Shown piece by piece: positions 1-6,123 of a DNA stretch of 15,059 bases. The notes under the pieces are model-generated. The model was not told the origin of the DNA. It worked only from the letters and a program-made list of their open reading frames with translations, and did not search any database. The translations under genes and the position numbers were made by a program. Each line of letters begins with the position of its first letter. Within the stretch, counting starts at the first letter, position 1. The DNA comes from DAOTXL01 sp034434895 (GTDB lineage Bacteria > Chloroflexota > Anaerolineae > JAAYZQ01), in NCBI GenBank assembly GCA_034434895.1, contig DAOTYI010000087.1, positions 1 through 15,059 on the forward strand. Direction: 5' to 3'.

Positions 1-446
1 TAATCGCCGTGGGAACCCCACCGGGCCTGCATCATGTCCTGCTGGCCCACCAGGGTGGGCAGGCCGGTGGAGGGGCCGCCCCGCTGGACGTTGACCAGCA
101 CGCAGGGGGTCTCCAGCATAATGCCCAGGCCCAGGTTTTCCATCATCAGCGAAAAGCCGGGGCCGCTGGTGGCGGTCATGGACTTGACCCCTGCCCAGGA
201 TGCCCCCAGGATGGCGTTCATCGAGGCCAGCTCATCTTCCATCTGGATATAGACGCCGCCCACCTGTGGCAGGCGGACCGACATCCGTTCGGCGATTTCG
301 GTGGCCGGAGTGATGGGGTAGCCGGCGAAGAAGCGGCAGCCGGCCAGGATGGCCCCCTCGGCGCAGGCGTGATCCCCCAGCATGAAATGTTCGCCGGTCA
401 ACAGCCCCTGGGTCGGTTTCGTGTCCCACCTCCCCGGTTTTCTCAT
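1..446 (-). CDS. korA: 2-oxoglutarate:ferredoxin oxidoreductase, alpha subunit (partial, 3' end outside window)
   Basis: N-terminal 148 residues of the alpha subunit of a 2-oxoacid:ferredoxin oxidoreductase, which with its partner subunits converts 2-oxoglutarate and CoA to succinyl-CoA, CO2 and reduced ferredoxin (reversible in reductive-TCA organisms). Visible family motifs are GYPITPATE (residues 42-50), YIQMEDELASMNA (67-79), SGPGFSLMMENLG (94-106) and QRGGPSTGLPT (121-131), followed by QARWGSHGD at the edge. These belong to the pyrimidine-binding domain of the KorA/PorA type. The ATG at 444-446 overlaps the korD stop as ATGA, with an AGGTG Shine-Dalgarno six bases upstream, so translation is probably coupled. 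The order sucC-sucD-korD-korA favours 2-oxoglutarate as substrate. KorA rather than PorA is certain only at the family level, since substrate-determining parts and the TPP-binding KorB lie outside the window. Confidence 0.93.
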   Translation of the reverse strand, partial: MRKPGRWDTKPTQGLLTGEHFMLGDHACAEGAILAGCRFFAGYPITPATEIAERMSVRLPQVGGVYIQMEDELASMNAILGASWAGVKSMTATSGPGFSLMMENLGLGIMLETPCVLVNVQRGGPSTGLPTLVGQQDMMQARWGSHGD

Positions 447-751
447 CCTTTCACCTCACTTTTGCGGACCGGTTCGATCTTGTCGGGAGGGTACAGGCCG
501 CCATTTTCCACATAGATGGCGAAATCGGGGCACAGCAGGGCACACAGGCCGCAGTTCACGCACCCGGAACCGTCGGTGATCTCTGGAGGGTGATACCCTT
601 TGGTGTTGGTCTGTTTGGACATGACCAGCACCCCCCGCGGGCAGAACTCGACGCAGAAGCCGCAGCCTTTGCACCGTTCCTCGATGATCCGGACGATGCC
701 GCGCGGCACGCGGACCTGATCGCGGTCCAGCGGTTGTCTCCAGTAGGTCAC
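443..751 (-). CDS. korD: 2-oxoglutarate:ferredoxin oxidoreductase, delta (ferredoxin-like) subunit
   Basis: A 102-residue 2x[4Fe-4S] ferredoxin-like subunit that carries electrons between the catalytic KorAB core and free ferredoxin. Two complete CxxCxxCxxxC(P) motifs are present: C27, C30, C33, C37 and C64, C67, C70, C74. The first cluster is followed by PRGVLVMS and the second by PDFAIYV, as in KorD/OorD. The first cysteine of one cluster and the last of the other probably cross-ligate, as in clostridial-type ferredoxins. The start is GTG at 749-751, 17 bases after the sucD stop. I chose it because of the strong GAGGAGGGAG upstream (753-762) and because the next ATG lies beyond the first cluster. 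The stop overlaps the korA start. It could be a delta subunit for another 2-oxoacid (PorD-like), but the sucCD neighbours favour 2-oxoglutarate. Confidence 0.92.
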   Translation of the reverse strand: MTYWRQPLDRDQVRVPRGIVRIIEERCKGCGFCVEFCPRGVLVMSKQTNTKGYHPPEITDGSGCVNCGLCALLCPDFAIYVENGGLYPPDKIEPVRKSEVKG

Positions 752-752
752 G

Positions 753-762
753 CTCCCTCCTC
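753..762 (-). promoter_or_regulatory. Strong ribosome binding site of korD that decides a GTG start
   Basis: The minus strand reads GAGGAGGGAG one base before the GTG start at 751; the GAGG core is seven bases from it. The same ten bases precede the TTG start of sucC. The strong site supports the GTG start, for which no upstream ATG exists in the short gap after sucD. Confidence 0.75.
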
Positions 763-768
763 ACCCCT

Positions 769-1635
769 TCAAGCCAGTTGTGCGACCAGATCGGCGATCT
801 GTTCCGGGTGGCTGGCCACCCGCACTCCGACCGCTTCAAAGGCAGCGATCTTTTCGGCTGCTGTGCCCTCTCCCCCTTCGATGATGGCTCCGGCGTGGCC
901 CATCCGTTTGCCGGGTGGGGCGGTCTGGCCGGCGATAAAGGCGGTCACCGGTTTGGTCATGTACCGGGCGATGAACCCGGCTGCCCGTTGCTCGTCCGTG
1001 CCGCCGATCTCGCCGATGAGCACCACCTGTTCGGTCTGGGGGTCCTCTTCGAACAGTTTTAAAATGTCAATAAAATCGGTACCGACGATCGGGTCGCCGC
1101 CGATGCCGATAGCGGTGGATTGGCCCAACCGCCGGGCCGTCAGGGCATAGACCACCTCGTAGGTCAGGGTGCCGCTGCGCGACACCACGCCGATAGGGCC
1201 GGGGGTGTGGATGTGTCCGGGCATAATCCCCACCTTGGCTTCGCCAGGGGTGATGATGCCGGGGCAGTTCGGCCCGATCAGGCGCGTGGCAGTGCGCTCC
1301 AGATGGGCGCGCACCTTGATCATATCCAGCACCGGGATGCCTTCGGTGATGCAGACCACGACCCGGATGCCGGCATCGGCGGCCTCCAGGATGGCATCGG
1401 GGGCAAAGCGGGCCGGGACATAGAGGATCGAGGTGTTGGCTTCGGTGGCCTCCACCGCTTCCCGGACCGTGTCGAACACCGGCACGCCGGCCACCCAACC
1501 GCCGCCCTTACCCGGCGTGACGCCGGCGACGACGTTGGTCCCATACTCCAGCATCTGTCGGGTGTGAAATTCCCCCTCCCGACCGGTAATGCCCTGGACC
1601 AGCAGGCGGGTCTCTTTGTTGACCAGGATGCTCAT
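769..1635 (-). CDS. sucD: Succinyl-CoA ligase, alpha subunit
   Basis: 288 residues, the usual length of SucD. With SucC it interconverts succinyl-CoA and succinate with substrate-level phosphorylation of ADP or GDP, in the cytoplasm. The N-terminal CoA-binding Rossmann domain shows QGITGREGEFH (14-24) and VAGVTPGKGG (36-45). GPNCPGIITPGE (121-132) is the conserved middle motif. H247 in MGHAGAIIEGGEGTAAEK is the expected phosphohistidine that shuttles the phosphate. The ATG at 1633-1635 follows the sucC stop by 12 bases and has GGGAG upstream. Starting at this ATG gives the canonical beginning SILVNKETRLLVQGITG. It is cotranscribed with sucC and feeds directly into korD. Nothing is missing or unusual. 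Confidence 0.97.
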   Translation of the reverse strand: MSILVNKETRLLVQGITGREGEFHTRQMLEYGTNVVAGVTPGKGGGWVAGVPVFDTVREAVEATEANTSILYVPARFAPDAILEAADAGIRVVVCITEGIPVLDMIKVRAHLERTATRLIGPNCPGIITPGEAKVGIMPGHIHTPGPIGVVSRSGTLTYEVVYALTARRLGQSTAIGIGGDPIVGTDFIDILKLFEEDPQTEQVVLIGEIGGTDEQRAAGFIARYMTKPVTAFIAGQTAPPGKRMGHAGAIIEGGEGTAAEKIAAFEAVGVRVASHPEQIADLVAQLA

Positions 1636-1647
1636 GGCGCTCTCCCT

Positions 1648-2802
1648 TTACTCCCGGCCTGTGGGCCGGTTCGCTCGTGCGGCTGCGACCGCTTTTTGCG
1701 CGGCTTCGGCCAGGGTCGCGGCGGTGATCATCCGGGCTTCGGCCAGGATGCGGCGTCCTTCCTCTTCATTGGTGCCCACCAGTCGGGCGACCATCGGCAC
1801 CTGGATGGGCACCTCCTTGAGCGCCGCCAGGATGCCCCTGGCGACCTCATCGCACCGGGTGATCCCGCCAAAGATGTTAAACAGCACGGCCTTGACGTTG
1901 GGGTCGGAGAGGATGATGCGCAGGGCGGCGGCCACCTTATCCGCCTGGGCCCCGCCCCCGATGTCCAGAAAGTTGGCCGGCGCACCGCCGTACAGCCTGG
2001 TGATATCCATGGTGGCCATGGCCAGTCCGGCGCCGTTGACCATGCAGCCGATCTCCCCATCGAGCTTGACGTAGCTCAAGCCATGGCGGCGTGCTTCCTG
2101 CTCTTCTGGTGTCTCCTCGTCGGCATCGCGCATCTCGGCCAGCTCAAAGTGGCGAAAGAGGGCATTGTCGTCCAGCAGGATCTTGCCGTCCACAGCCAGC
2201 AGCCTGCCCTCGTCGGTGACCACCAGGGGGTTGATTTCGGCCAGCGAGGCATCGCACTCCACAAAGGCGGTATACAACCCCTGGGCGATCTGGACAAAAT
2301 CGCCCACCAGTTCCTTGCGCAGGCCGATGCCGAAGGCCAGTTCGCGTCCCTGGTAGGCTTGCAGGCCGAGGAAGGGGTCAATGGCGATCTGGACGATCCG
2401 TTCTGGTGTGACGCGGGCCACCTCCTCGATCTCGACGCCCCCTTCGGCCGAGGCCATCATCACCGCCCGGCGGCGGGCACGGTCTATCACGATGCCCAGG
2501 TAGATTTCGGTGTCAATGGCGGCTGCCTCGTCCACCAGCACCTTCTTGACCGTCAGGCCCTTGATGTTCATGCCCAGGATCTGGTCGGCGACCCGTTCGG
2601 CTTCATCGGGGTTGTTGGCCAGGCGGATGCCGCCGGCCTTGCCCCGGCCGCCCACCAACACCTGGGCTTTGACCACCACCCGCCGGTCCAGCCGGGCGGC
2701 GATCTGGCGGGCCTGCTCCGGGGTGATCGCCACATCGCCCTGGGGGATCGGCACCCCATAGCGGGCAAAGATCCGTTTCGACTGGTATTCGTGCAGCTTC
2801 AA
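1648..2802 (-). CDS. sucC: Succinyl-CoA ligase, beta subunit
   Basis: 384 residues, matching the family. The N-terminal ATP-grasp domain begins with the canonical MKLHEYQSKRIF. K45 lies in VVVKAQVLVGGRGKAGG (42-58), the nucleotide-binding region. E99 (ETEIYLG-like DTEIYLGI) and N191 in LAEINPL (187-193), with D205 of VDGKILLDDNA (204-214), fit the Mg-nucleotide site. NGAGLAMATMDI (256-267), FLDIGGGA (278-285) and FNIFGGITRCD (308-318) form the C-terminal ligase domain that contacts SucD. The start is TTG (2800-2802), not ATG. It is chosen because it gives the conserved N-terminus exactly and has GGAGGAGGGAG upstream. The gene heads the operon sucC-sucD-korD-korA. ADP or GDP preference cannot be told from what I can see. 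Confidence 0.96.
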   Translation of the reverse strand: MKLHEYQSKRIFARYGVPIPQGDVAITPEQARQIAARLDRRVVVKAQVLVGGRGKAGGIRLANNPDEAERVADQILGMNIKGLTVKKVLVDEAAAIDTEIYLGIVIDRARRRAVMMASAEGGVEIEEVARVTPERIVQIAIDPFLGLQAYQGRELAFGIGLRKELVGDFVQIAQGLYTAFVECDASLAEINPLVVTDEGRLLAVDGKILLDDNALFRHFELAEMRDADEETPEEQEARRHGLSYVKLDGEIGCMVNGAGLAMATMDITRLYGGAPANFLDIGGGAQADKVAAALRIILSDPNVKAVLFNIFGGITRCDEVARGILAALKEVPIQVPMVARLVGTNEEEGRRILAEARMITAATLAEAAQKAVAAARANRPTGRE

Positions 2803-2981
2803 TTCTCCCTCCTCCGCTCAGGGTCTGGCAGCGGGGCAGATGGCCGGGCCGGGCGGCCAGATAACAGGGAGCCAGGCACACTCCCGATCCCGACCGGCCG
2901 GGGGTCGAGTGGAGATGGCTGGCTCCTCCTGTCTGACCCGGTTTCCTCTGTCACCCCCATCGCCCCATTGCGCGTTTGACG
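2803..2981 (-). promoter_or_regulatory. Long GC-rich 5' leader of the sucCD-kor operon
   Basis: About 180 nt lie between the inferred transcription start and sucC. The leader holds an inverted repeat GGAGCCAG/CTGGCTCC (2868-2875 with 2919-2926), a local hairpin CGACC...GGTCG around 2891-2907, and a GC-palindromic stretch around 2842-2858. I recognise no known riboswitch class and no U-tract terminator. A 53-codon open frame (ATG 2958-2960) crosses the leader and ends in TGA overlapping the sucC TTG; its proline/arginine/serine-rich content makes coding doubtful. Confidence 0.4.
2805..2814 (-). promoter_or_regulatory. Strong ribosome binding site of sucC that decides a TTG start
   Basis: The minus strand reads GAGGAGGGAG two bases before the TTG start; the GAGG core is about eight bases away. 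The identical ten bases serve korD. The strong pairing with 16S rRNA probably compensates for the weak start codon. Confidence 0.75.
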
Positions 2982-2987
2982 GGGGAT

Positions 2988-3016
2988 ATTATAGCACGCT
3001 GTGGCGGGGGAGGCAA
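2988..3016 (-). promoter_or_regulatory. Sigma70-type promoter of the sucC-sucD-korD-korA operon
   Basis: The minus strand has a perfect -10 TATAAT at 2988-2993, preceded by TGC (an extended -10), and a -35 TTGCCT at 3011-3016 (4 of 6 to consensus) with exactly 17 bases between. It lies about 70 bases past the end of the upstream propeller gene and points into sucC. Transcription would begin near 2981. This is a sequence match, with no experimental support here. Confidence 0.72.
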
Positions 3017-3084
3017 GCCAGGAGGCGACCTGGGCAGGACCTTGCAGGGATGCCTGGCCTGGACAGGGTTATGACTCGGGCCGA

Positions 3085-4362
3085 TCAGGGCCTGTTCCTG
3101 ACGATCAGGGGGAGATAGGTGCGGGCTACCTGCCGGGTAGAACGGGAAAAGTACACCTCACTATTGGCGGAGAGGCCCTCTTGCCAGACGAGGAAGACCT
3201 CATCGCCCCCTGTGGCCAGGACCGAGTAACGGCTCTCGGCGGTCGAGGTGTACACCTTTTCTTCCGGTCCCCAGGTGGTCCCGTCGCCGCTCTGGTAATA
3301 GATGTCCAGGTTGGTGTGGGTACCGCCGATCCAGGTCCCTTCACTCCAGGCCAGGTGGAGCCGACCGTTGTCGTCGGTGGTCAGAGAAAAGCCGTTGATG
3401 GCCTGGTTGTTGTTGTAGGCTGTGACCTCGGTGTTGTCACTCCATGCCGAACCATCCCAAACCCGCTCCCAGAGGGCCGATTTGAGGGATTCGGAGGAGT
3501 AGAGATAGGCCGGATCGGACCAGAGGAAATGCAATTTTCCCTGAACATCAAAGGCCATGCCGACCATATTGGCGACCCCTGTGTCGTCCGAGAGGTTCAA
3601 GGGGGCAGACCAGCCTGTTTCGTCGTGACTCAGGTAATAGGCATCGTAGAACCAGGGCTCAAGCCCGACGTTGTTAGGACCGTAGGCCGCCACATGCCAC
3701 CGCCCCGTCCCATCCACCAGCACCTGGGCAAAGCTGACACCCAGGCTGTAATCCCACGCTGTCAGCTCTGACCAGACACCAGCCCGATATTCGGCCTGAC
3801 GAAATCCACCATTCCAGACCACAAACAGCAACACACTGTCGGGGGTTTCGGTCAGGACCAGGCCATAGACGCCAGGGAGGAAGGCATCGAGATGGAGCAA
3901 CACCTCCTCGGCCGACCAGGTTGTGCCATCCCACAAGCGCCACATCACGTCTGTGCCATCTGCGGGGGCACCAGAGGCTGCAGCATAACGCCGCACCCAC
4001 AGCAGATGGCCCTGTCCCTGCCAGTCGAACAGCAGTGCCGGCCCCTCGTCCTTCCATGCTGAGTTGGACAGGTTCTCCATCGGCGTCCAGGACCGGCTGG
4101 TCGGCAACCAGCGGCGGCCCACAACCTCTTCCTGGCCAAAAGGGCCCTCTTCCCATACAACGAACAGCTCTCCTGAGGCCGGGTTAAAGGCCAGCTGAGC
4201 CCAATTCGATGGGGCAGAGCTGACTGACAAGTTTTCCACCGGTGCCCAGCCAGCGGCAGGCGGGTTTGCTTTGACCGGGGTCAGGGTACCCTGAACAGTC
4301 AGACTGAGGAGGAAGATGCTCAGAAAGTTCCATCCCAGCCGGAAGATATTGGATGAAGGCAT
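3085..4362 (-). CDS. Secreted seven-bladed beta-propeller-like protein with a C-terminal YLPLIVRN motif
   Basis: 425 residues. The N-terminus has a hydrophobic signal segment (about 11-24) and probable cleavage after VKA32, so the protein is exported. The rest is seven units of about 48-57 residues, each starting W(T/S)xxExLS-like, with these tryptophans at 39, 92, 149, 197, 251, 307 and 364. Each then has a strand ending in VVW/LLW/FLW/LAW/LVW (W70, W122, W183, W281, W339, W393; blade four has WHVAAY). DGTTW or DGSAW turns precede several blades. This fits a BNR/sialidase-type seven-bladed propeller. No sialidase arginine triad or Asp-box series is evident, so it may bind rather than cut. 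The C-terminus TYLPLIVRNRP resembles motifs inside the neighbouring repeat protein. ATG 4360-4362 has GGAGG at 4370-4374, seven bases upstream. Specific function and ligand are unknown. Confidence 0.88.
   Translation of the reverse strand: MPSSNIFRLGWNFLSIFLLSLTVQGTLTPVKANPPAAGWAPVENLSVSSAPSNWAQLAFNPASGELFVVWEEGPFGQEEVVGRRWLPTSRSWTPMENLSNSAWKDEGPALLFDWQGQGHLLWVRRYAAASGAPADGTDVMWRLWDGTTWSAEEVLLHLDAFLPGVYGLVLTETPDSVLLFVVWNGGFRQAEYRAGVWSELTAWDYSLGVSFAQVLVDGTGRWHVAAYGPNNVGLEPWFYDAYYLSHDETGWSAPLNLSDDTGVANMVGMAFDVQGKLHFLWSDPAYLYSSESLKSALWERVWDGSAWSDNTEVTAYNNNQAINGFSLTTDDNGRLHLAWSEGTWIGGTHTNLDIYYQSGDGTTWGPEEKVYTSTAESRYSVLATGGDEVFLVWQEGLSANSEVYFSRSTRQVARTYLPLIVRNRP
3139..4248 (-). repeat. Seven tandem propeller-blade repeats at protein level
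   Basis: Seven degenerate blade units are encoded back to back, with first tryptophans 53, 57, 48, 54, 56 and 57 residues apart. The shared pattern is W-S/T-x-x-E-x-L-S, then G-x-L-H/F-x-x-W, then a Y- or W-containing strand. The repetition is visible in protein but has diverged at the DNA level. Confidence 0.7.
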
Positions 4363-4382
4363 GGCCTATCCTCCATAGAGAA

Positions 4383-4413
4383 AGAGGGCCACCGGCTATA
4401 CCGGTGGCCCTCT
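4383..4413 (-). terminator. Strong hairpin, probable (partial) terminator between the two secreted-protein genes
   Basis: A perfect 13-bp inverted repeat, AGAGGGCCACCGG at 4383-4395 with its complement at 4401-4413, encloses a five-base loop. On the minus strand it is followed by TTCTCT, a modest U-rich tail. It begins 18 bases after the stop of the repeat-protein gene and ends nine bases before the ribosome binding site of the propeller gene. No separate promoter fits in the 69-base gap. Readthrough would therefore be needed to express the downstream gene, unless a promoter lies inside the upstream gene. Confidence 0.7.
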
Positions 4414-4431
4414 CCACAAACTGGCGTTGGA

Positions 4432-5784
4432 TTAGTCGTAGGGGAAGCCGTTGTACACCAGACCACTGTCACCTGTGGTCGTGCCGCCACGCTCGTTGCA
4501 GATGCCGGCCAGGACGACGCCTGGATCCCCTTCCACCCTCACGCTACCGACCCAGCCATCCGGCAAGGGGGTGTCAATGCAGGCCCCAAGTTTCTGGTTG
4601 CACTCCAACGACTGGTTGGGGTCCAGCGAAGGGGACGTCCAGGTGTAGCTGCTGAAGCCAGAGCCATCAAGCGCATCATAGTAGACCTTCACTGCACCAG
4701 GAGCACTCCCAACGTTGACAATCTGGAAGGCGGTGTTCCACTTGGCACCGGCATAGTTCTTGATGATGAAGGGGAAGGCCATCTTGCCCTTGAGCAGACT
4801 GTTGTTCATGCCGCTGTAGGTCAGACCCAGATTATACCCGGCACCCGTCTTGCCACGCTCGTTGACGATCGCCACCGCCGAACCACTGGTCAGGTTGATG
4901 ACACCCGCACCACTCCAGCCATCCGGGATGGAGCCGGTGGTATAGCCGGTATCGGTCTTCATATTCCACTGCAGGGAGCCATACTTGTTCAGGTTGATGT
5001 TCAGGGTGGCGTCAGGGGTAGACTCGCCTGTCTGATAGAAAGAGATAGTACCTGCCGTGCCGTCAGCCAGGGCCACCACCTGGAAGGCGGTGCTAAAGTT
5101 ATAGTAGTTCTTGGCCAGGAAGGGCATATAGATCTGGCTATCACCGCTGGCAAAGCCCTCATAGTTCAGCAGAGTGCCCTGGGCATTGGGGTTCTCGTTC
5201 ACCACACCGGCTACCGGCTGGTCAGAACGGACAACCACCACCCCGGACCAGGGCGCGGTCAGGTCGGTATCATCGGTCTTTTGATTGCGGTAATAGGAAG
5301 CGCCTGGCTTGACGGTGAAGGGGCCTTCCGTCTTGACTGGCGTGGTGGAGCCGGTGGGGTAAAAGTCCAGATTGATCGTCGCGTCGCTGCCCCCTGCGTT
5401 CTGGATGGCAAAATCGGTGTTATAGCCATAGTACTCATACATCACGAAGGGGAGAACGATCTCGGTGGCCGTCCGGGTGTCGGGGATGCCGCCGTACGAA
5501 CCACCGGCGTAGAGGACATTGGGCGGCGCCGGCTCGTTGATGTTGGTGATGACGGCAATCGGTTCCGTGGACTCGATCACAACCGAACCCCGCCAGGTCG
5601 TCTGGCCGCAGATGCAGGAAGCAACCGGGCTGCTGCAAGCAGCGGCCTGGTTAAACTGGACCGACTTGAAGGAGCCCAGGGCCGACACAGTATCGGTGCA
5701 GGTCTGGTTTCCTGTCGAAGCGTCATAGTAATAGATGGTCATGTCGGCCGGGTTGGTGCCCAGGTTTTCGATCTGGAAAGCGGT
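4432..5784 (-). repeat. Four tandem ~109-122 residue protein repeats
   Basis: Units begin at nucleotides 5784, 5418, 5091 and 4734, counting down the minus strand, with spacings of 122, 109 and 119 residues. The units are recognisable by the TAFQIxNxG opening, the W-x-G-V strand and the N-E turn. They are diverged in DNA, so this is old duplication and not recent expansion. Confidence 0.75.
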
Positions 5785-5868
5785 GCTGCGGGTACCCTGT
5801 GCCCAGGCAGCAGTCACCACACCAACCAGCAGGATCATAGCGATGCTCATGCTCAGAATCTTTTTCAT
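4432..5868 (-). CDS. Secreted protein of four tandem beta-rich repeats (function unknown)
   Basis: 478 residues. A clear signal peptide (KK, hydrophobic 8-20, cleavage after AWA23) sends it out of the cytoplasm. Four units start at T29, T151, T260 and T379. Each opens with T-A/D-F-x-I/V-x-N-x-G (TAFQIENLG, TDFAIQNAG, TAFQVVALA, TAFQIVNVG) and runs into a tyrosine-rich strand. A W-x-G-(S/A/V)-V strand and a V-(N/C)-N-E turn follow. The first three units end in a junction strand (VLPFVMYEYYG, YMPFLAKNYYN, FPFIIKNYAG); the last stops just before it. Cysteines sit only in units one (C57, C78, C85, C87) and four (C423, C430, C457), perhaps as disulfides. AAGGAG at 5879-5884 precedes the ATG by ten bases, and a good promoter lies upstream. 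No catalytic motif is seen. A structural or adhesive surface role is an inference. Confidence 0.88.
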   Translation of the reverse strand: MKKILSMSIAMILLVGVVTAAWAQGTRSTAFQIENLGTNPADMTIYYYDASTGNQTCTDTVSALGSFKSVQFNQAAACSSPVASCICGQTTWRGSVVIESTEPIAVITNINEPAPPNVLYAGGSYGGIPDTRTATEIVLPFVMYEYYGYNTDFAIQNAGGSDATINLDFYPTGSTTPVKTEGPFTVKPGASYYRNQKTDDTDLTAPWSGVVVVRSDQPVAGVVNENPNAQGTLLNYEGFASGDSQIYMPFLAKNYYNFSTAFQVVALADGTAGTISFYQTGESTPDATLNINLNKYGSLQWNMKTDTGYTTGSIPDGWSGAGVINLTSGSAVAIVNERGKTGAGYNLGLTYSGMNNSLLKGKMAFPFIIKNYAGAKWNTAFQIVNVGSAPGAVKVYYDALDGSGFSSYTWTSPSLDPNQSLECNQKLGACIDTPLPDGWVGSVRVEGDPGVVLAGICNERGGTTTGDSGLVYNGFPYD

Positions 5869-6004
5869 TTTCTTCTATCTCCTTTTTTTGATTGGGTTTG
5901 ATATGTACATCACCTGCATAACAATTCGCTCGATACTTGTCTGTGGTACCAGGCCTCCTTTCTTCCACAAAATCCAACTGTCAGGATCATAGTCGCCCTG
6001 ATGT
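5869..6004 (-). promoter_or_regulatory. 5' leader of the repeat-protein gene
   Basis: About 135 AT-richer bases lie between the inferred transcription start and the ATG. They contain a short stem TGTGG/CCACA (5942-5946 with 5965-5969) whose loop carries AAAGGAGG. There is also a 26-codon open frame (5910-5990) with a weak AGGG site upstream. The real ribosome binding site is at 5879-5884. I recognise no known riboswitch. Confidence 0.35.
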
Positions 6005-6010
6005 ACTCTC

Positions 6011-6039
6011 ATCATACATGGTTTGAGGGTGAAAGTCAA
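6011..6039 (-). promoter_or_regulatory. Sigma70-type promoter of the secreted-protein gene pair
   Basis: The minus strand reads -35 TTGACT (6034-6039, 5 of 6 to consensus), a 17-base spacer, and -10 TATGAT (6011-6016, 5 of 6). This is the best promoter match in the window and lies about 85 bases after the stop of the glycan operon. It suggests the secreted proteins are transcribed independently of the upstream cluster, with a start near 6004. Confidence 0.75.
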
Positions 6040-6123
6040 TAACTCATTGGAGGTATTCGGGTTGGGTTTTCGGGTGCTTACGGGAATGGCTGGAACCTGG
6101 CGGCTGTAAAGGGGCGGTTGGAG

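Noticed and set aside
1120..2979. 619-codon plus-strand open frame opposite sucC and sucD
   Set aside because: It is antisense to two certain genes, its protein is rich in G, H, D and Q with no domain, and the frame is explained by GC-biased codon positions of the real genes.
3001..3084. Possible terminator after the propeller gene
   Set aside because: Only short imperfect repeats (CCTG/CAGG type) and no U-tract; not distinguishable from chance in GC-rich DNA.
3001..3771. 256-codon plus-strand open frame opposite the propeller gene
   Set aside because: No start context or domain; the minus-strand protein has a signal peptide and seven clear repeats.
5281..5901. 206-codon plus-strand open frame opposite the repeat-protein gene
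   Set aside because: Antisense shadow without a ribosome binding site; the minus-strand gene has promoter, ribosome site and signal peptide.
6040..6123. Possible terminator after the glycan operon
   Set aside because: I looked for a hairpin with a U-tract on the minus strand and found none convincing, so no terminator is annotated.
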